Below are positions 1 through 11,889 of a stretch of DNA of 64,000 bases, in pieces. Source of the DNA: Antennarius striatus. Lineage: Eukaryota > Chordata > Actinopteri > Lophiiformes > Antennariidae. The translations under genes were made by a program, and so were the position numbers. Within the stretch, counting starts at the first letter, position 1. Each line of letters starts with the position of its first letter. Below the pieces are notes generated by a model that worked only from the letters and a program-made list of their open reading frames with translations, was not told the origin of the DNA and did not search any database. The DNA lies in assembly GCF_040054535.1 (NCBI RefSeq), contig NC_090797.1, positions 13,221,001 through 13,285,000 on the forward strand. Direction: 5' to 3'.

Positions 1-251
1 TTTACTTGTATTACGAAAATTTAAAAAAAAATATATATAAAATAGAATAAAAAATGAACAAATTTGACTACAATATTTGTTGGATACAAGTCCAGATTAT
101 AATATGGTTATGGGAGATTAAAATGTATATACTGGGAAGAAGCATGTACAGGAGTGTATTGGGTCACAGTATAGGAACAGAGACACGACACTGTTCTCAA
201 TGTGCCTGATAACGTACATTTAGGGTCGATTATATGGAATTCATTTACTAT

Positions 252-357
252 TACAGTATTTTCTGGACTATAAGGCACACCTTCAATGAATGGCCTATTT
301 CAAAACTGTTTACATATATAAGGCGCACTGGATTATAAGGCGCACTTAAGTTAAGTT
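252..357. mobile_element. Copy 1 of a TIR element with TATAAGGCGCAC motifs (truncated)
   Basis: Begins TACAGTATTTTCTGGACTAT and carries two TATAAGGCGCAC-type repeats. It matches the left two thirds of the full copy at 56269-56457 but lacks the right inverted terminus. Confidence 0.6.
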
Positions 358-1330
358 CTAATATATGTGGAACCATCACTGGTGGAGCCACTGGAGGGGA
401 ACTGGAGAATTTATGTGAAACCTCAACTGAAACACTATTAATTACATGAGATAAGAGATTTATTCTTGGTTTATCGCAGCAAAAATTAGGTTAAAGTTTT
501 CTTATTTTTATGTTTCCCATGACTGGGATAAGCAGGCCTGTCTGTACATTGTTCCAGATCCAGAGTCACACCAGCAACTCGTTCATTCACAGCCTCAAAT
601 CTGTCAGCTACTGTGCTTTCTAAAAAGTAGACACATTCTCCACTGCTGCAGAAATCTGGCAGCGATGAAGACCCATCGATGTGAAAATGTTAGGGAGCGG
701 TTCACTATAAAACCTAATGAATGTTTAGTGAGATATTTTGGCAGGATGTTTGAACTGAATAGATTAACAGATGGGATGATGAATCCTCTGCTGCTTCATT
801 AAAATGATGACATTCAGCACTGAAGGCTTGACTGACCAGAATGGAGGAAGACCCCTGCGCTCACAAATCACTTCATGAGGGTTAATGTTACTGTGAAAAC
901 GTCATCTGTCATCAGGGGACGAGTTCCAGCAAAAGGTGGTCTGCAGGAAACATTAAGCTGCACAGACGTCCACGACACCAAATCCCCAGCAAAATTCAAT
1001 TTATTTATACAGCACCAAATAACATCGAGACATTTTATAAGAAGAACCGGTTTAGACAGACGCTAAACACTACAGAGACTCAACAATCGTCTGTGAACAG
1101 AATCATGTGTTGCTCCCTAAGGCTCAGTCACACCAGCACTGCTAAATGTCAGGAGAAAATAAGGACTTTGTATTGGGATTATGGGAATGAGTGAACCACA
1201 GAAGAACAGAGGAACCGATAGAAGTAATAGCAAAATATTTTTAGAAATACTTTAAGTTGAAACCAAACTGAAAGCTTAAAGTTAAATGAGGCCTGTTACT
1301 GGAGCCCATATCACTGTAAGGGAACACAAA

Positions 1331-1436
1331 TTTCATTTCATTTCATTTCATTTAACTAAATTAAATTAAATTAAATTAAATTAAATTGAATTGAATTGAA
1401 TTGAATTGAATTGAATTGAATTGAATTAAATTAAAT
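1331..1436. repeat. Pentanucleotide microsatellite (TTTCA / TTAAA / TTGAA)
   Basis: Three adjacent 5-bp repeat blocks that differ by one or two bases: TTTCA, then TTAAA, then TTGAA. Confidence 0.95.
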
Positions 1437-2455
1437 TGTACAGTTGTATAATGGCAAATAAAAGCTGCTTCTTCTTCTTCTCATCAATAAAAATTAGGAA
1501 TAACAGATAATATTGTTGAAATATTATTTGATGGTTATGTTTAAATCATTAGCCCTCTACATTGTTGAATCAAACAGCATTTTAAAAAAAACCCCCAAAT
1601 CATTTGTTCCTGCTGTATAAATGTTGATTTAAAGTACACACCATAACCTCTCTGGCCAAGTGCTGAAAGGGAATTTCAGGCTGAAGCCACAGGAACAGAA
1701 CCTGTCTTTGAAGCCAATGTCACTAAATGTGACTAAACTGCGTGCAAACCTGATCAAATTAACATTTTTTCAAAGCAGTGGTAAAATGTTGGATCAGATT
1801 TTTACAACCACTGTGCAATTACTATCAAAGATAGAAATTTATTTTTTTTAAAAAGATGTATGATTGATCGCAGAGCATAATTTAATATGTTTATCTGTGC
1901 TGAATTTTGTAGAGAGATAAGTGGACATGTGTGGCTCTGCTGGTTTGTGTCTCTAAAAAATCCACTTGAGGCTGATAGGTAATATTTAATCCAATGTATT
2001 GGAAAAGTGATTAACCTCACTTAAACATTCATGTTCGGGTCCAGCTAACGTTCCAATCCAGGAAGCTGGTTTTGTATGTCACATGTCATAAGTTAAAACC
2101 AATGTGCACTAAAGTCAAATTCAAGGATCATCTCGTGGGCAGAAAAATTCAGCTTCTAGTCAAGAAGTTAACAGGATGTGGCTGAACGGTATCAGTACAG
2201 CTGGATAGTAAAACCTGCAATCAATTACGGATAGTTGATTTATTGCTATTTAAATATATGTGCTCATAGTGAAGAGTGAAAACCTTCAAAAACAAAGCAA
2301 AAATTGGCAACACGTAAGAAAACAGAAGAAGAAGAAGCTTTTATTGGTCATCTTACGATTATTCAATGGAATTTTTAGGTTAGTTGGAGAGTTGTTCCTG
2401 AGCCGCTGCCATCACCCACCAACATCACCTAATGTTTCTTAGATGCATGTTTTTC

Positions 2456-2561
2456 CTGATGTTGGGGGGGAATCGGAGTACCTGGAGAAAACCCATTCAG
2501 ACACGGAGACAACACGCAAGCTCTACATAGACAGGTCTATGTGCTAACCGCTATGCCACCT
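2456..2561 (-). mobile_element. tRNA-derived SINE fragment (V-SINE-like)
   Basis: On the minus strand the stretch begins GGTGGCATAGCGGTTAGCAC and runs into AGCTTGCGTGTTGTCTCCG, then the GGGTTTTCTCCAGGTACTCC block. This is the head and central region common to fish V-type SINEs and their relatives. It sits directly downstream of the tRNA-Ile gene. Family name is tentative. Confidence 0.65.
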
Positions 2562-2574
2562 AAAATGAAGAACT

Positions 2575-2648
2575 TGGCCCGTACGGGGCTTGAACCCGTG
2601 ACCTTGGCGTTATTAGCACCACGCTCTAACCAGCTGAGCTAACCGGCC
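2575..2648 (-). tRNA. tRNA-Ile (anticodon AAT)
   Basis: A 74-nt minus-strand tRNA starting GGCCGGTTAGCTCAG and ending CGTACGGGCCA, with anticodon loop CTAATAA (AAT). The A box TAGCTCAGCTGG and B box GGTTCAAGCCC are intact. No CCA is encoded and no intron is present, as expected for this eukaryotic tRNA. A TTTT Pol III terminator follows about 10 nt downstream (2562-2565 on the plus strand). It is nearly identical to the vertebrate tRNA-Ile-AAT consensus, so probably functional. Confidence 0.95.
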
Positions 2649-3468
2649 TTGTTGACGAAGAAATGCTATTAGAATTCTGACGTCTTCCTTCAGAAGAGCA
2701 GGTTTCTATACAGGAGATGGTTCTCGATGGCCTCACACACGGATCTGAAGTTGACCTCTGACCTAACAAGTGAGGAAAACAAAAACTCTAACTAGGGTTG
2801 GCTAATTACTCTCACCGTCCCATCAGGACAGCCCCTATATTGGAACAACACAGCGATTGATGGTTTATAGACGGTTTTACGGCACTGGAGCAGCTTTTTT
2901 GGCTCTCTGCCACCCATGAATTAAACCTCTGTCAGAAAGCCCCTTCCATGTGCAATTACATGCCATTTGCCACATGGGGTCTGAGGGGGGGGGCAGCTCA
3001 TAGCCAGCCTGAATAATTACTCTAGAAGTTGTAAAATGCAACATTTCACCTTCAGGCTGGCCTGCGTCAGCCCGTCGTCCCGGTGAGCTACTGCACCTCA
3101 CAGGTTTCCATCTCGGGATGAGCATCGGCCGCCGTCGCCACCGGACATGCAGATGGGGAGCAGCTCGTCATCCGTTATCCGGACGTGTGGACGGAGCCAC
3201 GGGACATCAAAGTTCCACTTTATGTCTTTTATGCGGATTTTTTCTCCTGCTTCTTCTGTTTCCGTTGTTAACGTAACTTAAGGTCACATTTGCAACACCT
3301 ATTTCTGTTTCTGTGATTGTGACATTTAACGGGGGTTCATTTATTAGTTTCTGCCACTCTGGGTCAATAATAACAAAATAAATGGTGTTCCGAACACAGA
3401 CTCGTAGATGTCTCCACTTTTGATGAAATCTGATGTTGTTTCTTTTATTCAGCTGTAGGAGGTTATGT

Positions 3469-3469
3469 G

Positions 3470-3559
<90 letters not shown>
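3469..3559. repeat. (TG)n microsatellite
   Basis: About 45 uninterrupted TG units. Confidence 0.98.
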
Positions 3560-3562
<3 letters not shown>

Positions 3563-3659
3563 TGAGCAGTAATAAAGCTCAGAGGGATTTGGTTTTCAAT
3601 TAACTTTTGCACAAAAATTGGCGCTCAGGGCCAAATTTGAGTTTGAGGCTTACCCAGAA

Positions 3660-3812
3660 GATGTCATGTGTTTAGGATTCTTTACGATGGTGCAGTGATG
3701 GCCATGATGTTTGTAGCCCAGGAGGTGAATACTGTGATCCACGCTGGATTTGAACCGACCACCCTCAGGTAGTCAAGTCTCCACTGACTGAGCTACCACC
3801 ACAACCAACTTC
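3660..3812 (-). mobile_element. tRNA-derived SINE head
   Basis: Minus strand shows a degenerate tRNA: GTGGTAGCTCAGTCAGTGG (A box) and GGTCGGTTCAAATCCAGCG (B box), followed by a non-tRNA body. Cannot fold as a clean tRNA, so read as a SINE 5' end rather than a gene. Confidence 0.6.
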
Positions 3813-4158
3813 ATGACCCACAAAATTGTAGAATTAATTAGTATTTAAACTTTTTTGCTTTGCTAACATTGTTGATTATCAAACTATTTATAGATTTGAG
3901 CTGCCAGGCTAGAATAGCAGGACTTGATGTGACCCGAGACGCTCTGTTCTCACCTTTGCAGCAGCCTAAAGGCTCAAAGCCACTGCTGAAATAATCACAG
4001 AAAAAAAATATCCGCTTAAAAACCAGCTATCATTAAAACTCAAAGATAATTTTCAGGTAGTTCAGTCAGAAATACAGTATGTTCCTCTAGCCTTTCAAAA
4101 GAAGGAAGGTCAGATCAATTAAAAACAAACAATCAGAGCAAGCATCTCACAGCCACAC

Positions 4159-4162
<4 letters not shown>

Positions 4163-4235
<73 letters not shown>
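4163..4235. repeat. (AT)n microsatellite
   Basis: About 36 uninterrupted AT units; self-complementary. Confidence 0.98.
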
Positions 4236-4236
<1 letters not shown>

Positions 4237-5992
4237 CAATTTTTAAAAAAAATTATTTACTTTTATTTTTAATGCCAAACTTGAGAAGATACTGACTACA
4301 ACAAATTAATTAATCCATTATTATTGTAAGAGAACTACATTCAGGAGGATTTCTGAGAACTAACTAGGCTCCTGAATAGAATACAAATAAATTGAATGTG
4401 ATTTTGGTCTTGCACCAGTTAAGTGCAGGAACCTTACATAGATAAGTATTAAATCGATTCCACATTAAGGGAGATGAAGACGTGATCCATGCCCTGCAAC
4501 GGTTCAGTCCACAAAGCAGGATACATGAAGAAGGCATGGCTGAAACCTTAGGACAGAATTTTACCTCTAAATAATCCCTCCTGCCTCCAACAAAACATGT
4601 GTGCCCATTTTGGGTTCATGTGGACACCACTAATGTGAGTATTTCTAGTTAATTCAAGTCAGACTATTACAATGATAAACTGCTGAAATGATACGGGAGA
4701 TAGTTTACTGTGTAAGATACCAACATCTCTCAAAAATAAAGACAAACTGCCCCCAGGATAAATTAATTTGATTCTATTAATCTAGCAGGAAATGCGATTA
4801 TAATGATTTTGGGTTCATTAAATCATATTTTATTAAGATTAAGAGTTTGGCTCAGTGAAGGGTGAAGGACATGTGAGGACGAGGGGGACGCTGCTTGCTC
4901 TCACTTTATAAACCTCTGTTGGTTGGTAATTAGTATGTCTTAGATGTTCACAGTTTGGCAGCCGTACAGTTGTGAATCTACCCACAGAGTGAAATCTCTC
5001 AACCCAGCGCTGCTGTCTGAGTTTGGGTTTGGTGCCAAATGAGATTGATAACAGCCTAAATAAAGACGGATCGACCGCTGTTTCATTTCAAGAGCACTGA
5101 GCACCCACTATAGGCTGAGTCATCTGTCCTCACTAACAGCACGATCGATCTTCGCTTGTCAAAAGTACGGTTACTATGAGAGTAAAGGATAGAGGACACC
5201 GCGGTGGAGGTGTGGAGGTCACAGCATCACATCCAGGCCAGCCACCAGCCGCTTCGGAGGATACCCGACAAATGAAAAGCATCCTTTGTAAAGAGGACGG
5301 ATCCACTTCAGATTCCAAAGGAATTCCACCCAAAGGCGTCGAGCCATTATTGGTCTTATAATGTTTTATAAGTTTTGCATTTATGTGTGTTCTGGTTAGT
5401 AAAGCCAGAACTATTAAATGTTATGAAAACCATGTTTTTTGGAAAATTAAGTCTTAACAGAGCCTTCTGACAATTTTGGAAAAAAAAAAAAAAAAAAATT
5501 TGTGGGAAAAAATCTGGAAAAAATTTGCATGCAAAATGCAGATGTATGCTATTTTATTGTGGTTTTTCCAGGGCAAAAAAAAAAAAAATCAAGTTTATGA
5601 GGTAGAAGTCCCAAAACCCTGAAAGGCCAAGAGTGTCAAATATGATATACTTGGTTTTAAAAGGTTTAGAGTAGGAGTAGTAATTCCTGTTAATTACACT
5701 CTGTAGTGACACTTCAGTCAAGACAAGGATAAAACAAGGAACGCTGGTGGATCGAATATATTAATGCTGGCTTTACTTGAGGTCTTACCAAAAAAAAAAA
5801 GCCTCATTTGAGACATTTTCTTGCCCGTTTTTACAATTTATCTCAATTTGGTGCGGTCTTAATGGAATGTGTGTGTTATGCTTTTGTCAAACTTACACAG
5901 CTTTCTCTAGAGCTGCTTGATTTATGCACTTGTCACTTTAAATGCTAATGAGACGCTTCCCGCCCCATTAGGCCGGCTTCATCCTGGACGTG

Positions 5993-6032
5993 TACACACA
6001 CACACACACACACACAGACACACACACACACA
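5993..6032. repeat. (CA)n microsatellite
   Basis: CA repeat with one GA interruption. Confidence 0.95.
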
Positions 6033-8329
6033 AGAAAAAAAACACAGGATAATTATTTTTAAATTGTCTTTAGGGTTTTGGTCCAGTCCTGCACAATTCA
6101 GTCCGTACAGAAGCAGCTTCACAGGAAATATTTAGCACACAACTTTCCATCAAAAACAGCTATCCACTCAGATGATGTCCTATTGTGTTGTGGGTGGATA
6201 TACTCATGCATAGAGCAGTGTTATGCAAATGAGTCTGCAATAAATATACAATTTGGAGCCGTCTCTGAATTGCACATGAACCGCACGCGAAAGAGTCACA
6301 GGCTTAACTCTTGTCTCAGCTTTTGGTTTGGTTGATGTTCAACGTGGAACGTGGGGAGAACATGCAGACGAAGCTCCGGCCACAGGTCCTCAGGTCTTCA
6401 TCTTCCACATCGTGGCGTAGAAAATTATAGGGCCGACTATTAACCTAAGAACAATTTGACCTGTTGATTGCTTACTTTTTCAAGTTTTAAAAATAGCTGC
6501 TGCGTGGGTAATTACAGCACAATGTCAGATTTTTAACATGGCCCCCTGCATATTACTCTGACCCTTCAGCTGTCACAGCGATCAAATTACATGAAGTTGA
6601 CGATGAAGGCCGCCGCTTCAGGGAAAGGTGGAAAATGAAATATTTTTTCACTGAAAGCTAAAATAACTGTCTATCTTATTTGCCATGAGAGTGTTTCCTC
6701 GCTCATATTAATACTGTTAATACTTATACATGCTAGTACGTATGACAAGCTCTCGGAGGGCGATCGTGTTAAAAACTGAACAAACTCAAATCCAGGCTGA
6801 ATGTGGAGGTTTATGATGTGAGTTTTCTCAGCAGGAGAACCACACTGCAATGGAATTATTATTTTTTTCCATCTGAATACATCAAGACATATTTGGTAAC
6901 TTCATTCTTTGTTGCCTATAAATGAACATGTTATATAACAATATTTATGTGCATTTTTGATTGTTTTAAATATTGTCGTTGGGGACTGTGGAATACATTA
7001 AAAAAAAAAAAAAATCAGATATTTAATTGTCCTTGTTTCGGTGTCACACACTGAACATGTCTGAGGATCTTGATGCTTGCAGACTTCTTAAAGAATCTGT
7101 TCTCCATTATGTATGAAGCATCTCTTGTTTCCCTGAGCTCCCAGGAGCCGATGAGGGATTGACAAGGGGGTTACGAGCTAGCACCAGGCCTCTCAGAAGC
7201 CCCCCCCTGTCTGGAGGCTCCACAATAACTGCTGCTAATACCCCCCCAAGGGTGGCTGGATGAGTGAGAGAACGGGGTTAGGTTTCACAGCCCCTCTGGT
7301 CCTGTCTGGGTCACCGGTGTTGGGCTGTATGTACCCCAACATGCACAGCTTGATAAATCAACATTGTGTCCTATCGACCTTGTTAAAACTTGGTAGTCTA
7401 GACAGAGGTGAGTTGTTTAACACAGCATGTGCTCACACACCAACTAAAATGTATTAAGCATAGGTTACCCCTTTAATAATGTAACAAGGGAGCTTTTTGA
7501 AGGTCTGGTGTGTGTAATTTAACCATCCGATAAGGTATTTTTGGATGTCCTGCAGTTATCATTCACACAAACCTCCATCTGAAGAACACATCTAATTCTC
7601 TCAGAAAATAAGAAATTTATGAGCATGAATAATGGATATCTATGGCCTTTGATCACATGAGAGGTAAGAAATTCTATTTCACAGCTCTGTGATGTTGTAA
7701 AAGAATGTTTTTCACCATGCCGAAAGAGATGGACGGTGAATTTAGACCCAGAAAGTCTGTCAGCAGACAGTCATTCAGAGCGACATCCAAGTTCGAAGAT
7801 GTTTCATTGTCACGCTGTCACAATTTCTTGGAAAAAAAAAAAAACCCCACAAGGCTGCAGACACATGGTGTGCTTTTTTTCTGTTTGTGATGGATTCCTG
7901 ATCAGTTGTAAGGATTGGCTTTGAGGTGTTCTTCCAGTTCAGCAGACAAATCTTCATTTAAAATGTCAGCAGCCACAGTAATAATCCATCAAAGAGAAAC
8001 CAACCGAAATCACACGGAGACCTCTCAACAGAATGTCAAGGATATCCATGAGGTCATACATTTAGTCTTGGATGCTCATACTTACACTTTTTTAGGTTTT
8101 AGGTGTGATATATTTTTTAAAGACTTTAATGCTATTTTCTTTGAGTAATCTCTTAACCATCATAAATCGGTTACAAGACGTTTTATATGATTTTCTCCAT
8201 ACAGAAGTATTTACTTCATTATTGTTGTGGGTTGAATATTAAGCCAGATGGACCTCAAAGCTGGCACACTTGACTTGTGGGCTTGGATGGACGCCCAGTT
8301 TAACCCCATCAATTACATTTTACTGATTC

Positions 8330-8702
8330 AACTTCTTCCCCAGAGTCTCTGTTCTGTTTCTTCACAGGTTTTCTCAGGTCTCCCCCTCATCTCTCCATCT
8401 GTTGTGGACCTGCTCCTCTACTGTCTCCAGCATCATCATCATCTACCTATTGGCTGGGGTCCTGCTCGCTCTCCTTTTCTGTAACCATCTTTTCTGGCAA
8501 CTATCCTCCAGGAGTAGGGGTCTGCTTAAGGTTTCTGCCTGTTAAAAGGAAGATTTTCTTCACCAATGTTTGGTCCTGGAGAGTTTTGTTGGGTTACTGT
8601 TGGTTTGAGGGATTAGTTTAGACCAGTCATATATGTAAGGTGCCATGTGATGACTTTTGTTAGACTTAGTGGTATATATATGAAATGTAATTGATTGATT
8701 TG
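8330..8702 (+). mobile_element. Interspersed repeat with (TTGA)n-type tail
   Basis: Contains CATCATCATCATCTACCTAT, CTGCTCGCTCTCCTTTTCTG, TTTCTGCCTGTTAAAAGGAAG and a tail TGTAATTGATTGATTT. This combination is a very common fish dispersed repeat. No intact ORF. Confidence 0.6.
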
Positions 8703-11700
8703 ACCAAACGCTAGTTTTAGCTTACAGACATGAACACAGTGAGAATTGGTATTGAGGTGAAACCATTCTATAGGGTTTTTGGTGGAGAGAATGGTGGAGT
8801 CCAGCTAAGAATAGAGGAGGCTGAAGGATGAGGTGGATGGCGTGTGGGTGGTAAAGGAATGAGTGGAGAGCTGGCACAGGACAGCAAAATACAGGGATTC
8901 CAATTGAAGGGAGATGTCACTGGAGAAAAGCCATATTGCCCGTCTGCTTAGTTCAGTGGGGGTAAGAGAGACATGGGTTCAGGGAATGGAGAACAGTGGC
9001 AGAGTTTTGGCATGGATTGCCACATCCTCCTGCAAAGGGAAAAGGGTTGGTAGCCTAAGGCAACCATGACCAGGACATAGATGTTAAGTTAGTGAGTGAG
9101 TTCTATGAAGGGTCCAACCAAGGCAACAGAGAGCTCAGGGGTGGTGGGGGGTGGTGACACAAGCAAGGCAGTTTCTACATCTTGATTAGCCAGCTCTGTC
9201 CACCCAGTTTGACAAAAAAGTCTGTCCAGTTTGATGTGCGAAAAGATTTCATACAGCGTGGACAGTCTTATAGAAGTGGTCTACTATGGTTGATATAGTG
9301 ATGTTACATCAGATAATGGTAGATGACTGAAGAGATCCATGGTGATCCGTGGCAAGGGAAAACCAGTTGGGGCTCTTTTATAAAAGAAAACACCTTGTAC
9401 ATGTATGAAACACCAAGAAGGGAATATAAAACAGGAACCCTGAAGATTTTTTAAACCAATGCTGGCCAACCTAAATCATGTTTTTATGGCAGACATCTCC
9501 AAGAGGACTATCATGCTCTTGTGTGACGATTCCACCTCCACAAAATGCAAAAGCAGCTTTACAGACATTTATTGTAGGTCTAGAAGGTGGGTGTTTGTGT
9601 GGTATCTGTACAGTTTTCCAAACATCAAGTTAAGGAGAAAGACGATGAGCATTGTCAGGTTGTGTTGTCATGGAGACCATCTGAGAGTGCAATATCCAGA
9701 GCTAATTTCTGGCAAAGAAATGGGAATGAAGGATGCTACTTTTCATTTAAGTTACAGCCCATGCTTTTCATCCCTGGCTCAGAATTTGAACTACTGATGC
9801 ATTCAGGGCTCAACCGACATCTGCGTTTCCCTTTCAAAGCAGTAATGACTACTGCTGAATGCCCATGTGAACAATAATGAGGGGACGGCTACTTTGACAA
9901 ACCCTTTGACGAAAATAAACACAAATGAGATGCTTTTCGAGTGAGAGACGTTTATTTGGACATTTCTGGCCAATGTGAACCACAAAAGCAGATATAGGGT
10001 TTCATGGCAAAAGGAAATGAATCCACTTTGAACCAAATTTATGCCAACATCAACATTCTGGCAACAGTATCTGTTGGTAGTTTTATACTCCAGAAATGGA
10101 TATCTAATTACTTTTACTGAGGAGGTTCTATTCAAAATTGACCATATGTTTGTTGGTTGGCTTTAAGCAGGATTACACAACTATAGAACAGATTCCCCTG
10201 TAATTTTGTGGAAGGATAAATGGACCGCATTTAGTTTTTGGTGTGGATCAGGGTGAATGAGTGAATCTGTTGGGCCTTGAAAGGGGTATCTCTGCTCTAT
10301 TCATCACGTGTCATCGAGTGGTGAAATAAATTCTTCCAAAACGCAGTTACTGTACAACTGAGACCACGGCATAGTATCAAATGCTCCAGATCAACAATGG
10401 TATTCATGGGATGGATGACCTTGTAAGTCAGTGCATCACAAAAGGCACATAGTGGAGATGAGATGCTGCAGAATGAATGGATTAAGCAGGTGGTTTGGTT
10501 TAAAGTTCATCTTATGGTTAGATTATTTTCTCGTTGGTATTTCTCTTGTGGTCAAAAAGATTCGTTACGCAATGAAGATGCTTTTTCTGGACAAATTTTT
10601 TTCTTATGAAACATCCCAAAAAAATTGTTTTTAATCTATCAAGCTGTGCATGCACATTATAAAATGAGTTTGAGTGGAAAAGGAGATTATGCTGAAGTAA
10701 GAACAGCTGACTGTGTGCATTCGTGCACTGTAAACAGCAAAATCCACAGTGGAAAGTGGACCTCCACCCAGGATGAACAGATTAAATGAGTGGGAGGGAA
10801 CGGGGGTTTTAACAAAACATACAAAGGTTTTCATGGTAAACACAAATGTCAAAAAAGTGCGTGATATGTCCTACATCAGGATACTATTATTAAAGAACGG
10901 GCTCGCTTCAAACTGAAGCGGATTGCTTTAATGTCAATTTATCCAAAGATGGCTACACAGACCTATCATAGATAATTAAAATCAAACTTTGATTGGACAG
11001 GAGCTGTTCTGGGGAGTGATTAAGGGTAACTGTGTTTTAACGTAATTTAAGCTTAAATCTTAATCTTGAATCTATCAGGTTTAGAGATTTTATCTGCAAC
11101 TAAACATAAACAGCATCCCCTAAAACTGGATCAGATAAAATATTGGTCCATAACAAGTTTGTCACTTGATTTACCTGCGACTGTCTAGAGCCAACATGGT
11201 TGGGAACACCTTTTCCAACGTTATCTCTGGGAGCAGGTTAAAAAAAATGGATAAATAATGACAAAAATAGGCATTACATCTCCATATGGTAGCCCTTCAT
11301 ACTGATACATAGAACAATCATCAGAAGAACAACCCAAACAGGAAAGATTAAATGTGAGCTTCTCGTACCATCATTACAGATTCATGTTCTTCCGTTTGAA
11401 CTGGTGGTCTGGTGCTGGTCATGGTGCAAACAGTGCATATGAATGTGTGTTTACCATTTCACCAACAACAACATCCCACCACCTGTGTCTCTCCTCTGAC
11501 GTGATGAAGAAAAAACAGGAATACACAAAGCAGGTAACAAATATTATGAAACTGTGTAAAACATCTACCTGCTAAAAAGGTAGAAGATCTCCATTTAAAT
11601 GGACCAGCTTACCAATCACCACAAAGTTTCCTCTGTGATGGTTTATCGTTGGAAAACAAATATGCAGATGAAAATCTGTCAAAATGTATGCAGTAAAACG

Positions 11701-11889
11701 CATTTTGTATGCAAAAAAGGAGCAGGAAAAAAAAAATCTTAGAAACCAATGTGTAGATAGAGTGAAGAAACAGAGGATTGTGCTGGCCTGATACAGACCC
11801 ACATTCCCAGAAGGCTTAAGGGTGTGAAAAGTCATCTGGCAAAGAGCATGGCTCCCCTTACTGCCAATGTCTTATCATTTCAGTTTGGC

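Larger units (their letters stand above)
1..11889. other. Left intergenic interval and slc41a2 3' side
   Basis: Apart from tRNA-Ile and the repeats listed, no gene is recognised. ORFs up to 112 codons (for example 9459-9797) have no recognisable motif. The slc41a2 3' UTR must start at 11889 and go left. Minus-strand hexamers AATAAA at 9951-9956 and ATTAAA near 10629 are distant candidates for its end. Stretches at about 2930-3110, 5905-5990 and 6420-6720 are non-repetitive and rich in homeodomain-like ATTA motifs. Confidence 0.7.

Noticed and set aside
9459-9797. 112-codon plus-strand ORF in the left interval
   Set aside because: No motif, no clear splice or promoter context, overlapping ORF in another frame of similar length.
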